Assembly: GCA_041394185.1 (NCBI GenBank)
Contig: JAWKIQ010000001.1
Span: forward strand, 682,001-746,000
From: Acidimicrobiales bacterium
GTDB taxonomy: Bacteria; Actinomycetota; Acidimicrobiia; Acidimicrobiales; Poriferisodalaceae
Length of the DNA stretch: 64,000 nucleotides
Reading direction: 5' to 3'
Both the position numbers and the translations under genes were made by a program. Each line of letters begins with the position of its first letter. Position 1 is the first letter of the stretch. Shown one piece after another: positions 41,383 through 51,394 of the stretch. The notes below the pieces were generated by a model that searched no databases, was not told where the DNA came from, and saw nothing but the letters and a program-made list of their open reading frames with translations.

Positions 41383-43664
41383 ATGGGAGCACCGCTGAGG
41401 GGAACGCCAGTCGTCCGGCGCGAGGACGAACACCTGCTGAGGGGCCAGGGCGAGTTCGTCGCCAACCGGCGTCTCCCGGGTATGGCCCATGTTCGATACG
41501 TCGTTTCGACCATGGCTCACGCCCGGATCGTGTCGATCGACGTATCCGAGGCTGCCGAATGCGAGGGCGTCGTCGGGGTCGTCACCGCAGCCGACCTCGA
41601 CCTGGGCGACTATCCGGCCACCAGCCCTGCGTTCGACCAGGCGATGGTTCGCCCGCTGCTGGCACGCGACCGGGTCAGGTTCGTCGGCGAGCCGGTGGTG
41701 GCGATAGTTGCCGAGACCCCCGAAGCCGCCAGAGACGCCGCCGAGTCGGTGTTCATCGACTACGAACCGCTGCCGGTGGTGATAGACCCCGAGCGGTCGC
41801 TCGAGGGTGATGTTGTGCTGTTCGACGACACGGCCGAGGGCAATGTCGTGATCCGAATGGATTCGGGCGACCTGCAGGCCGACTTCTCGCAGTGCGAGGT
41901 GGTCGTCGATGTGCGCACCATCAACAACCGGCTGGCACCCGCCGCGCTGGAACCTCGGGTGGCGATGGCGACGTGGGCCGAAGACGGCAGGCTGCACCAC
42001 TTCAACGCCGGCCAGGGTGTTCACCCGGTGCGCGCAGGCCTGGCCGCCGGTCTGGGCTTGGAACAAGATCAGCTGCGGGTTGTGTCGGCCGACGTAGGTG
42101 GCAGCTTCGGCGCCAAGGGCCGGCCCCACCCAGAAGAGGTGCTTCTCGGCTGGCTGTCCAAGCGTTTCGGTCGCCCGATCATGTGGTTCCCCGATCGGTC
42201 GGACGACATGACCGGGCTGGGCCACGGCAGGGGACAGGTCCAGACCTGCCGCATCGGCGGCAGCCGCGATGGCGACATCCAGGCCTACCACCTGCACATC
42301 CTCCAAGACGCAGGCGCTTACCCCGCGGGCGGGGCCGGCCTGCCGAACAACGGCAGGGCGATGCTGACCGGGTGCTACGACATCGCCAGCGTCGGGTTCT
42401 CGGCAGCCTCGGTGGTCACCAACACCACGCCGGTCGGCGCTTATCGCGGAGCCGGTCGCCCCGAAGCCGCGGCCGCCATCGAGCGCGCCGTCGACGCCTT
42501 CGCCGCCGAGATAGGTATGGACCCAGCCGAGGTGCGTCGAAAGAACTTCCTGGCCCGCGATGCCTTCCCCTGGCGACGCCAACCGGCTCGCCGTACGACT
42601 CTGGTGACTACGAGGGCAGCCTCGACGCCGCCCTTCAGGCCAGTGGGTACGCACAGCTGCGCGCCGAACAGGCCAGGCGCCGAGCCACCGAAGACGAACC
42701 CTGGTTGGGCATCGGGCTGGCCACCTATGTCGAGCGCACCGCAGGCGCCAGCAGGGCCGAGTGGGGTTCTGTAGAGCTCCTCGATGGCGGCCGGGCGCTT
42801 ATCAAGACCGGATCGAGCCCCTACGGGCAGGGACACCACACCTCGTGGGCCATGTTGGTCAGCGACGCAACCGGCATCGACTACGGCGACATCGAGGTGG
42901 TGCACGGCGACACCGACATCATCCCCAGGGGAGGGGTAACGGGCGGGTCGCGCAGTGTTCAACTGGCAGGGGCCGCTCTGTGGGAAGCCTCGGACAAGCT
43001 CGTGCAACAGGCCAAAGAGGTCGCCGCCACGCTGCTGGAGGCGGCCACCGACGACATCGAGTTGAACACATCCTCTGGTGCCTTCCACGTGGTGGGCACA
43101 CCGGCCGTGTCGGTCGGCTGGGCCGACATAGCCGAGCACCAGAAGGCCACCTCGTCGGGCCCGCGCCTCTTGCACGCCGAAGACGTCTTCGACTCGGAAG
43201 GGCCGACCTTCCCGTTTGGCGCCCACGTGGCGGTGGTCGAGGTAGACCGCCACACCGGCGAGGTGACCCTGTCCAGGCTCATCGCGTGCGACGATGCCGG
43301 CGTCATCCTCAACCCGTTGTTGGCAGACGGGCAGGTGCACGGTGGCCTGGCCCAGGGGGTGGCCCAGGCGTTGTACGAAGAGGTTCGCTACGACGCCGAC
43401 GGCAACCCGCTGACCGCCAACTTCGCCGACTACGCGATCGTGTCGGCGGCCGAGCTGCCGCTGTTCGAACGGGTGGTTCTGGAGACGCCCACCCACATCA
43501 ACCCCTTGGGGGCCAAGGGCATCGGCGAGTCGGGCACAGTGGGTGCCACGCCCGCCGTTCAGAACGCCGTGATCGACGCCCTCGCCCACCTGGGCGTCCG
43601 CCACATCGACATGCCGACAACCCCCGAACGGGTTTGGCGAGCCATCGAGGGAGCGTCACGATGA
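41383..43664 (+). pseudogene. Xanthine dehydrogenase/aldehyde oxidase-type molybdenum subunit, frameshifted
   Basis: The large molybdopterin-binding subunit of a molybdenum hydroxylase, about 760 residues, split over two frames. The first part has RREDEHLLRGQGEFV, GGSFGAKG, GQGVHPVR and AYRGAGRPEA. The second has GQGHHTSW, GDTDIIPRGG and the catalytic Glu region GAKGIGESGTVGATP. The break is at a run of four C at 42567-42570; one additional C would restore the frame with no residue lost (FP then LATPTGSP). Everything else is intact, so error is more likely than decay. No FAD or 2Fe-2S subunit genes are adjacent, unusual for CO dehydrogenase or xanthine dehydrogenase operons. The stop overlaps the acyl-CoA dehydrogenase start (ATGA). 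Confidence 0.82.
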
Positions 43665-44806
43665 AGGTCACCGACGAGCACCATGCGTTTCGGTCGATGG
43701 TCCGCGACTACGTCGAACGCGAGATAAACCCCAAAATCCCAGACTGGGAAGCGGCCGAGATGATGCCGCTGCACGACATCTTCGCCGACATGGCCAAGCT
43801 GGGGATGCTGGGCCTCGAATACGAGCCCGAATACGGCGGCCAGGGCGCCGACCACATGTTCACAGTGATCCTCGCCGAAGAGTTCGGCCGCTGCGACCAC
43901 GGTTCGCTGCCCATGGCCCTTGGGGTGCAGGTCGACATGGCCACCCCCAGCCTGGCCAAGTTCGGCACACACGACCAGAAGGAGAAATATCTGGCCCCGG
44001 CTCTGCGGGGCGAGATGGTGGCGTCGATCGCGGTCAGCGAGCCCGACGCCGGATCTGATGTCGCCGGGCTGCGCACACGCGCCGTTCGCGACGGCGACGA
44101 GTGGGTCATCAACGGCTCGAAGATGTGGATCACCAACTCGCTGCAGGCCGACTGGCTGTGCTTGTTGGCCAGAACCTCCGACGAGGGCGGCTATCGGGGC
44201 ATGAGCCAGATAATCGTGCCCACATCGGCACCCGGGTTCAGCGTTTCGAAGAAGCTCGACAAGCTCGGAATGCGCGCATCTGACACCGGCTTGCTGAGCT
44301 TCGACGACTGTCGTGTGCCCGTCGCCAACACCATCGGCGAGATCGGTCGCGGGTTTCAGCAGCAGATGGCCCAGTTCGTGGTCGAGCGGATGTGGGGTGC
44401 CTATGGCGCGGTGGGTGCCATGGAGCGGGCCCTCGAACGCACCGCCGGCTACCTGCGCGAGCGCACGGTCTTCGGCGAACCCCTGCTGGCAAAGCAGTAC
44501 ATCCAGTTCAAGCTGGCCGAGCTGGCCGCCGAACTGGACCTGCTGAGGGTCTATTGCCACTCGATCGCCGAGATGTACGACGACGGGCAGGACACCACCA
44601 GGCAGGCCACCGTCGCCAAGCTGAAGGCCGGGCGGTTGGTCCGCGAGGTTGCCGACTGGTGCATGCAGTTCCACGGCGGCATCGGCTATGTCGAAGAGAC
44701 CTGGACGGCTCGGTTCTTGCGCGACAACCGGCTCACCGGCATCGGCGGAGGCGCCGACGAGGTGATGTTGCAGGTCTTGGCCCGCATGGATGGCTACACG
44801 GCCTAG
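43661..44806 (+). CDS. Acyl-CoA dehydrogenase
   Basis: A 381-residue FAD-dependent acyl-CoA dehydrogenase. SIAVSEPDAGSDVAGLRTRA and WVINGSKMWITNS are the classic signature-1 and FAD-binding blocks. RTVFGEPLLAKQYIQFKLAE and the C-terminal QFHGGIGYVEETWTARFLRDNR followed by GGGADEVM complete the fold, with the usual catalytic Glu position in the last block. It introduces an alpha,beta double bond and passes electrons to ETF. It is translationally coupled to the molybdenum hydroxylase, suggesting a joint catabolic route for one substrate. Confidence 0.92.
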   Translation: MKVTDEHHAFRSMVRDYVEREINPKIPDWEAAEMMPLHDIFADMAKLGMLGLEYEPEYGGQGADHMFTVILAEEFGRCDHGSLPMALGVQVDMATPSLAKFGTHDQKEKYLAPALRGEMVASIAVSEPDAGSDVAGLRTRAVRDGDEWVINGSKMWITNSLQADWLCLLARTSDEGGYRGMSQIIVPTSAPGFSVSKKLDKLGMRASDTGLLSFDDCRVPVANTIGEIGRGFQQQMAQFVVERMWGAYGAVGAMERALERTAGYLRERTVFGEPLLAKQYIQFKLAELAAELDLLRVYCHSIAEMYDDGQDTTRQATVAKLKAGRLVREVADWCMQFHGGIGYVEETWTARFLRDNRLTGIGGGADEVMLQVLARMDGYTA

Positions 44807-44845
44807 CCCGCGGCGCGCCCCGCCCCGTCCCGCCCCGCCCCATCC

Positions 44846-44902
44846 TCGGAATCTGGGGTCGAATCTCGACCGCCGGCGGTTCGAATCCGACCCCAGATCC
44901 GG
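44846..44902. repeat. Long imperfect palindrome (REP-like intergenic element)
   Basis: TCTGGGGTCG at 44852 pairs with CGACCCCAGA at 44888; the inner arms (AATCTCGACCGCC against GGCGGTTCGAATC) and flanks also largely pair, giving a hairpin of about 26 bp. The word GACCCCAGA occurs once more at 44908. It sits between the acyl-CoA dehydrogenase and rhodanese genes and may act as a terminator or a REP-type repeat. Confidence 0.7.
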
Positions 44903-44963
44903 AAGGTGACCCCAGAACTGGAGGGTGTCGGCGGTTTTGGCGCCTGGGCGCTAGAAAGACGGG

Positions 44964-45809
44964 ATGGATTCGCTCGTTGATGTGCACTGGTTGGCCGAAC
45001 ACCTGGACGACCCCGACCTGCGAATACTGGAGTGCACCGTCGATCTGGTTGCGGTAGCGGGAGGTTTCTCGGCCGAGCCCATTCACGCCGCGTTCGATGC
45101 CGAGCACATCCCCAATTCGGCCTACGTCGACCTGGCCAACGAGCTCAGCGATCCCGACTCCGAGCTGCGCTTCACGGTGCCCTCGGCCCAGCGCTTCGCC
45201 GCAGCCATGGAGGCGGTCGGGGTCGGCGAGGGAACCCGGGTCGTCCTGTACGACCGCCGCTTCACGATGTGGGCCACCCGGGTGTTCTGGATGCTGAAGG
45301 CGTTCGGTTTCGACGAATGTGCTGTGCTGGACGGGGGCTTGGCATCGTGGAAGGCGGAGGGGTTCGCGGTGGCCGAAGGTGCCGCTGCTACACCGCCCAG
45401 CGCCACCTTCGTAGCCAGGCCTCGTCCGGGCATGTTCGTGGGAATTGACGAGGTCGAGGCGGCCATCGAAGACGCCGGCACCTGCATCGTCAACGCACTG
45501 TCGCCCCAGAACCACGACGGCACAGACCCCAGCTATGGTCGACCTGGACACATCCCGGGTGCAACCAACGTGTTTGCGGTGTCGTTGGTCGACCCCGACA
45601 CGCACCGCTATCTGCCGGCCGACGAGCTGGCGACCAAGTTCGCACACCTGGGGCCACAGGGTCGGGTGATCACCTATTGCGGTGGTGGCATCGCTGCCAC
45701 CAGCGACGCCTTCGTGTTGTCCGAGATTCTGGGTCGGCCCGACGTGGCCGTATACGACGGCAGCCTCAGTGAATGGATAGCAGATCCCAGTCGCCCCCTG
45801 GAGGTCTAG
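44964..45809 (+). CDS. Two-domain rhodanese (thiosulfate/3-mercaptopyruvate sulfurtransferase)
   Basis: A 281-residue tandem rhodanese. The N-terminal non-catalytic domain keeps the fold (LRILECTVDL, VVLYDRRFTMWATRVFWML). The C-terminal domain has the active Cys in YCGGGIAATSDA. The CGGGIAAT loop differs from the CRxGxT of thiosulfate sulfurtransferase and is closer to the CGSGVTA of mercaptopyruvate enzymes, though not identical. It transfers sulfane sulfur to an acceptor such as cyanide or thioredoxin. Confidence 0.88.
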   Translation: MDSLVDVHWLAEHLDDPDLRILECTVDLVAVAGGFSAEPIHAAFDAEHIPNSAYVDLANELSDPDSELRFTVPSAQRFAAAMEAVGVGEGTRVVLYDRRFTMWATRVFWMLKAFGFDECAVLDGGLASWKAEGFAVAEGAAATPPSATFVARPRPGMFVGIDEVEAAIEDAGTCIVNALSPQNHDGTDPSYGRPGHIPGATNVFAVSLVDPDTHRYLPADELATKFAHLGPQGRVITYCGGGIAATSDAFVLSEILGRPDVAVYDGSLSEWIADPSRPLEV

Positions 45810-45831
45810 GCTCTTCGTCGGCGAGGTGCCG

Positions 45832-46661
45832 ATGTCACAGATCCACAACGTGTTGTACTGCCCGTTCGGCGAGCGGGGAAACGAGTTGGCCATGCGCCGC
45901 ATCGCTGCGCTGGCTGCCGACGATGCCCGCACAACGATCCTCGATGTGGTCACTGCAGGTCACCCTCATGTGGCACGTCTGTCGCTCGACGCGCTGAGGC
46001 GAGACCCTGCGATGGTGGGCCACCAGATCGAGGTGGTCGTCCAGACCGGGAACAGAACCGACGTCATCAACGAGTACGCCTTGGCGGGCGCATATGACCT
46101 GGTCGTCATCACCCCGAGGACGAGCCGGGTGCCATCAAGACGGCCAGACGCCTGGTGCGCACGTGCCCCGTCCCGCTGCTGATATTGCGGCCCAAGACCG
46201 ACCACACCGACCGGGTCCTGGTTGCCGTGAACCCGTCCAAGCGCAGCCTCGAACTCAATCGCAAGCTGCTCGACTGGGGCTCGACCATGGCAGAGGACAT
46301 CGGCTGCGACCTCGACTTCGTGCACACCTGGGAGTACTGGGGCGAGGAAGACCTGCGCAACTCGGCGTTCTTCCAGACCGACCTCGAAAGGCTCGATCAG
46401 AGAATCGAGATCGAGCGTTCACAACACCTGGTCGCTACGGAGAAGTGGCTGGCCGACGAGGGGGTCGTCGTCGATCCGCACAACCTGCACGTGCCCAAAG
46501 GCAGGGTCGCCCCCACCGTGGCTCAGGTCGCCAGGTCGGTCGGCGCGTCGTTGGTGGTCGCCGGGTCGGTCGGTAGGCGTGGCATCCGGCGTCTGATCAT
46601 GGGCAACTCGGCCGAGGAACTGGTCGACGTGTTGCCCTGCTCGATCTTGGTCGTCAAATAG
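45832..46661 (+). pseudogene. Universal stress protein family gene, frameshifted
   Basis: Two frames encode one UspA-like protein of about 276 residues. The first half (VLYCPFGERGNELAMRRIAAL, AGAYDLVVIT) switches to the second (PEDEPGAIKTARRLVRTC, then DRVLVAVNPSKRSLELN). The second half ends with the ATP-binding-type loop GSVGRRGIRRLIMGNSAEELV and the terminal strand SILVVK. The break is in a run of four C at 46112-46115; one more C restores the frame. The ATG at 45832 has GAGG 5 bases upstream. Its 3' end overlaps the convergent hemerythrin gene by 8 bases. Confidence 0.8.
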
Positions 46662-47061
46662 AGTTGGCGGCCGGAATCTTGGCCCTGGCGTACTTGGCGT
46701 CGATGCCGCAGATGTGCGACTGAAGCCACAGCTTCAAGAAGCTGAAGAGCTTGGGGTCGGGCTTGCCGGTCTTGGCGATGCGCTCGCGGTGTTCGGTGAG
46801 CTGTCGCATCAACAAGCCGTGGATGGTGCGGTGTTGTTCCAGGTCTGCGAACTGGATCGACTGCATGTATGCCTCTTCTGATGCGAAGTGGCGCTGAGTC
46901 AGCGCGGCCAGGCTGTCGACCATGCGGAGCAGGTCCGCGCCGGTGGCACCGGCCGACACCGAGTCGTGAACCTTGTTCATCGCGTCGACCAGACCCCTGT
47001 GTTGGGCGTCCATCGGGCCAACCCCGAGCTTGTAGCGGTCCTCCCACGGCATGAAGGTCAT
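46654..47061 (-). CDS. Bacteriohemerythrin
   Basis: A 135-residue four-helix O2-binding protein with a di-iron site. The ligands are visible in family order: GPMDAQHRGLVDAMN, RHFASEEAYM (HxxxE), EQHRTIHGLL (HxxxH) and SHICGIDAKY (HxxxxD). Such proteins store or deliver O2 or sense it. ATG 47061 is chosen because AGGAAAGGACGG lies upstream and it yields the standard length. It ends inside the convergent universal stress protein gene. Confidence 0.9.
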   Translation of the reverse strand: MTFMPWEDRYKLGVGPMDAQHRGLVDAMNKVHDSVSAGATGADLLRMVDSLAALTQRHFASEEAYMQSIQFADLEQHRTIHGLLMRQLTEHRERIAKTGKPDPKLFSFLKLWLQSHICGIDAKYARAKIPAANSI

Positions 47062-47163
47062 CGGACCGTCCTTTCCTCGCGTCTCACTGCGCTTGCACTT
47101 TCCACTCTCCATCGGAGCCGTCGGGGCCGCTGTTGAGCCGCGCCTTGCCCATTGGCCGAATTA

Positions 47164-47177
47164 GGGACTTTGGTCCC
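47164..47177. promoter_or_regulatory. Inverted repeat upstream of the TetR gene, likely operator
   Basis: GGGAC-TTTG-GTCCC lies 14 bases before the TetR start codon and directly abuts a plausible -10 (CATACT). Its position fits autoregulation by the TetR-family protein that follows. The assignment is inferred. Confidence 0.5.
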
Positions 47178-47191
47178 ATACTGTCTTGCCA

Positions 47192-47728
47192 ATGACCAAC
47201 TCCGAAGGCCGAGCTGAAGCGATACCACCGGCGCTGCTGGACGCGGCCGCCCAAATACTCGGGCGAGACGGCAGGGGAGGGCTGTCGATGTCGTCGCTGG
47301 CCCGCGAGGTCGAGATGTCGCGCGTCACGTTCCACCGTTGGGGGTTGACCGTACACGGAATACTCGAGGCCCTCGGCCGGCGTCTTGCCGACGACTGGAA
47401 CGTCGGTGCATCACAACAACAAGATGCCCCAGCACCGGATCACCTGAAGGTCATGGCCACGGTGTTGTGCTACGTCGCCGAGCGAAATCGGTCCTTCGTG
47501 GCTGCGTCGTTGCTCGATCGCTCGGCCTACGACCGCATCGACGTAGGCCCGATCGTCGCGCTGGTCGAACAACTGCCCGGCAGATCGGCCGGGTCCACCG
47601 AAGTGGCCGAGGCCTTCATCACCGCAACGATCGCCACCTACACGGCCCTCAGGCGGGTGCGCGAGCTGCCGATGGCAAGGGCCCGAGAGCTGGCCGTCGA
47701 TGCGGCCATGGGCCTCGTGGGCGACTGA
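47192..47728 (+). CDS. TetR-family transcriptional regulator
   Basis: A 178-residue regulator. Residues about 12-60 are a TetR DNA-binding domain (LLDAAAQILGRDGRGGLSMSSLAREVEMSRVTFHRW), slightly unusual in having HRWG instead of the common YRHF. The rest is the helical ligand and dimerisation domain, shorter than average. The ATG at 47192 is preferred over the in-frame TTG at 47186. The target and ligand are unknown; neighbours are hemerythrin (divergent) and a membrane protein (convergent). Confidence 0.82.
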   Translation: MTNSEGRAEAIPPALLDAAAQILGRDGRGGLSMSSLAREVEMSRVTFHRWGLTVHGILEALGRRLADDWNVGASQQQDAPAPDHLKVMATVLCYVAERNRSFVAASLLDRSAYDRIDVGPIVALVEQLPGRSAGSTEVAEAFITATIATYTALRRVRELPMARARELAVDAAMGLVGD

Positions 47729-47740
47729 CGCAGAACGCGA

Positions 47741-47772
47741 AAGTGGGCCGACCCCACCGGGCCGGCCCACTT
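47741..47772. terminator. Bidirectional terminator between the TetR gene and the membrane protein gene
   Basis: AAGTGGGCCG pairs perfectly with CGGCCCACTT over a 12-nt loop. With A-residues on one side and T-residues on the other it can terminate both converging transcripts. Confidence 0.7.
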
Positions 47773-47795
47773 GCTTGCTAGCTAGGTTCGGTTGA

Positions 47796-48527
47796 TCACT
47801 CGGACTCTGCGGGTTCTGCCTTGGGCAGTTCCCGGTCGATCCAGAAGACGACCACGCCGAGGGCCACGAAGATCAGGCCGAGGCCACCGAGCAGGGCGGC
47901 GAAGCCCAGGCCCATCTGCAAGACGTTGGCGGTGACCGCACCGATGCTGAGCTCTGCGACCAGGGCGTGAGCCGTGCCGCTCCAGGCACCTTCACGAGCG
48001 GGGCCGTCGAGCAGGTCGGTACGGTTGAATTCGGTCCAGTAGCGTTCGGCGACGGGCACGGTGTAGGTGCCAGGCTCGAGGACCTGACCCTGATAGGCCT
48101 CGACCACGCCGTTGTAGGTGCCATCGGGACCGAGCCGCTCGGAGGCGATCGCCGCTGCGATGTCGTCCTCGGTGAGGGTGATGTTCTGCTCTCCGTGCAG
48201 GGTGTGATAGACGATCGTCGCCATCTGGTACATGTACTCGCTGGCGGTGTTGATGACCGGATCGTCAGGGTCCAGGTCGCCGTCGACCACCGGGTACTTG
48301 TAGTCGTCCTTCAGCAACGACATGATCGCGTCTGCGCCTTCTGTGGTGCCGCGGTCGATCAGATCGCCGTCTTCGTTGTAGGTCAGGGTCACGTTCTGCT
48401 CGTCGCTGAAAGCGTTCAGCGAGTCATAGCCAGCCGAGACCTTGCTGTAGGCAACGCCTGCGCCGATCAGGAAGCCAAGCCCGATCACCACCATCAGGGC
48501 GCCGAGAAGGGCAAGCCTCTTCCTCAT
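47796..48527 (-). CDS. Hypothetical membrane protein with two transmembrane helices
   Basis: A 243-residue protein of unknown function. An N-terminal helix (LALLGALMVVIGLGFLIGAG) and a C-terminal helix (GLGFAALLGGLGLIFVALG) enclose an acidic domain of about 170 residues, probably outside the membrane. This domain contains TEGADAIMSLLKDDYKYP and GTYTVPVAERYWTEFNRTD. The Shine-Dalgarno AAGGAG is about 10 bases before ATG 48527; the ATG at 48536 would be too close to it. It is divergent from ppdK. Confidence 0.72.
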   Translation of the reverse strand: MRKRLALLGALMVVIGLGFLIGAGVAYSKVSAGYDSLNAFSDEQNVTLTYNEDGDLIDRGTTEGADAIMSLLKDDYKYPVVDGDLDPDDPVINTASEYMYQMATIVYHTLHGEQNITLTEDDIAAAIASERLGPDGTYNGVVEAYQGQVLEPGTYTVPVAERYWTEFNRTDLLDGPAREGAWSGTAHALVAELSIGAVTANVLQMGLGFAALLGGLGLIFVALGVVVFWIDRELPKAEPAESE

Positions 48528-48672
48528 TGGAATCATTCTCCTTAGTAGGCAACGGGCCCAATATGACGCCTTTGTCCGGTGCTGTGGAGGGTCGTTGTGC
48601 CCTGGTCGTCCGGCCCTTTCGATTGGAACGTTCGTAACCGAGTCTTGAACGTGAGACGTCGATCGGAGAGTC

Positions 48673-51394
48673 ATGTCTACGCGCCGTTGGTTGTATCGGT
48701 TCGACCAGGTTGATGAAGCACAGGAGTACGTCGGGGGCGACTGGGAAGACGTGCGGGGGTTGTTGGGAGGCAAGGGCGCCAACCTCGGTGACATGACCCG
48801 GCTGGGAATACCCGTTCCGCCAGGCTTCGTCGTCACCACCGAGGCGTGTAACGCCTACCAGGGCGCCGATGGCGAGCTTCCCGATGGGCTCTGGGACCAG
48901 GTGCTCGAGGCGATGGGCTGGTTGGAAGAACAGACCGGTAAGAACTTCGGCGACCCGGCCAACCCACTTCTGGTTGCGTGTCGGTCGGGTGCCAAGTTCT
49001 CGATGCCGGGCATGATGGACACCGTTCTCGACATCGGCCTCAACGACGAGGTCGTCCAGGGCATGGCCGCCGCTACGGGCAACGAACGCTTCGTGCTCGA
49101 CTCGTATCGCCGGCTGATCCAGATGTTCGGAGGGGTCGTCCTGGGCGTGGCCGACGAGGCCTTCGAGCACGTGTTGCGCACCCAGAGATCGCGTGCAGGG
49201 GTTGCCAGCGACGCCGAACTCAGCATCGACGACCTCAAGACCATCATCAACTCGTTCAAGACCGTCGTGGGCCTGCATTCAGACGTCGAGTTCCCGACCG
49301 ACCCCTATGTCCAGCTGCGCATGGCGGTTCAGGCAGTTTTCGAGAGCTGGGGCAGCCGGCGCGCCCACGACTATCGCGTCGCGTCGGGCATAGCGCACGA
49401 TCTGGGTACCGCTGTGAACGTGGTGACCATGGTGTTCGGCAACATGGGCGACGACTGCGCCACCGGCGTTGCGATGAGCAGGGACGCGACCACGGGCGAA
49501 GACCACCTGGAAGGCGACTACCTCATCAACGCCCAGGGCGAGGACGTTGTCGCTGGGATCCGTCCCACCAAGAACATCGCCGACCTGGCCGGCGACATGC
49601 CCGAGGTGGCGGCAGAGTTCGCGGCCATCGCGAAGCGCCTCGAGAACCACTACCGCGACATGCAGGACATGGAGTTCACGGTCGAGTCGGGCAAGCTGTG
49701 GCTGCTGCAGACACGAGCCGGAAAGCGAACCGCGCAGGCGGCTGTCCGAATCGCCGTCGAACTGGCCAACGAGGGCCTCATCTCCCGCGAGGAAGCGGTG
49801 ATCAGGGTGACCCCTGACCAGATCGATTTCTTCCTGCATCCCCAATTCGCGCCTCATGGGCTCGAGGCGGCCACGCAGCTGACGTCAGGCCTGAACGTTT
49901 CGCCAGGCGCTGCGGTTGGCATGGTCGCATTCGACCCCGATCTGGCCGAGCGGTGGGCTGGCGAGGGCAGGGCCGTGGTGCTGGTGCGCCCCGAGACCAA
50001 GCCAGACGACGTGCACGGCATGCTGGCAGCCAAGGGCATCTTGACATCCAGCGGCGGCCGCACCAGCCACGCGGCGCTGGTCGCTCGCCAGTTCGGCAAG
50101 CCCGCGGTGGTCGGCGCAATCGACATAGACATCAACCTGCAGGCCAGGTCTATGTCGATCGGGCAGATCGATGTGCGCGAGGGCGAGTACATATCGGTCG
50201 ACGGCACGACCGGCAAGGTCTATCTGGGCCAGGTCGAGACGTCAGACCCCGACCTCGACAACGAGTGGTTGTCGACCCTGCTCGATTGGGCGGACGACTT
50301 CCGGACCCTGGGGGTGCGCGCCAACGCCGACGACCCGGTCGAGGCAGCTCGTGCTCGCAGCTACGGAGCGGCCGGCATTGGACTGTGCCGTACCGAGCAC
50401 ATGTTCTTCGCCCCCGATCGGCTTCCGATAATGCAGCGCATGATCACCGCCGAGACGGCGGTCGAGCAGAAAGAGGCGGTGTTCTCGTTGCTGCCGATGC
50501 AGCGCGGCGATTTCGACGGCCTCTTCCGGGCCATGGAGGGGCACCCGGTGATCATCCGGTTGCTCGACCCGCCACTGCACGAGTTCCTGCCCAACCACGA
50601 CCAGCTGTTGACCCGAGCCGCCGATCTGCGCATCAAGCTCGTGAACGCTGCCGATCTCGAATCGGTCGACGAGTTGGTTTCGGAACTGGCCGAGGTCAAG
50701 GCGATGCTGGCCAGGGTCGAAGACCTGCGTGAAGAGAACCCGATGCTGGGCCTTCGCGGTGTTCGGCTGGGCCTCAAGATCGACTCGTTGATCCGCATGC
50801 AGGCCAGGGCCATCACCGAGGCCGCTCTGGACGTAGCCGGAGACGGGCTCGAGGTCGACGCCGAGATCATGGTGCCGCTCGTTGGCAACGCCAACGAGAT
50901 GGCGGCGGCGCGCAAGCTGATCGAGGCCGAGATGCAGGCCGTGTTCGCCGAGCGTGGCGAGACCATCGAGATACCCATCGGGACCATGATCGAGGTGCCG
51001 CGCCGCGCTGACGGCCGGCAAGATCGCCGAGCACGCCCAGTTCTTCTCGTTCGGCACCAACGACCTCACCCAGATGACGTTGGGTGTCAGCCGCGACGAC
51101 GCCGAGGCCAGCTTCTTGCTGGGATACCTCGACGAACACATCATCGACGAGAACCCGTTCCGGTCGATCGACGCCGAGGGCGTCGGCCGGCTGATGGGCA
51201 TGGCCATCGAGGAAGGACGGGCCACCAGGCCCGACCTCACCGTCGGAATCTGTGGTGAGCACGGAGGCGACCCGGCGTCGATCCGGCTGTGCCAGAAGCT
51301 GGGCCTCGACTATGTGAGCTGCTCTGCCTATCGGGTTCCTGTCGCCCGCCTGGCCGCCGCTCACGCCGCAATCGAAGAGAGCTGGAACAAGTGA
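48673..51394 (+). pseudogene. ppdK: Pyruvate, phosphate dikinase, frameshifted near the C-terminus
   Basis: PPDK, about 907 residues when both frames are joined; it interconverts pyruvate, ATP and phosphate with PEP, AMP and pyrophosphate. The N-terminal ATP-grasp part has LLGGKGANLGDMTRLGIPVP and CRSGAKFSMPGMMDTVLD. The phospho-His domain is SSGGRTSHAALVARQFGKPA. The PEP/pyruvate barrel contains GIGLCRTEHMFF, PLHEFLP and EVPR, then FFSFGTNDLTQM and ICGEHGGDP. The frame breaks at 51000-51002, where two bases appear missing (or one extra) in a GC-alternating stretch. The remaining 130 codons are intact, so error is likely. It shares one base with the nifJ start, suggesting a PPDK-PFOR module at the pyruvate node. 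Confidence 0.88.

Noticed and set aside
44870..44895. tRNA T-arm-like sequence GGTTCGAATCC
   Set aside because: No acceptor, D or anticodon arm can be folded around it; it is part of the imperfect palindrome.
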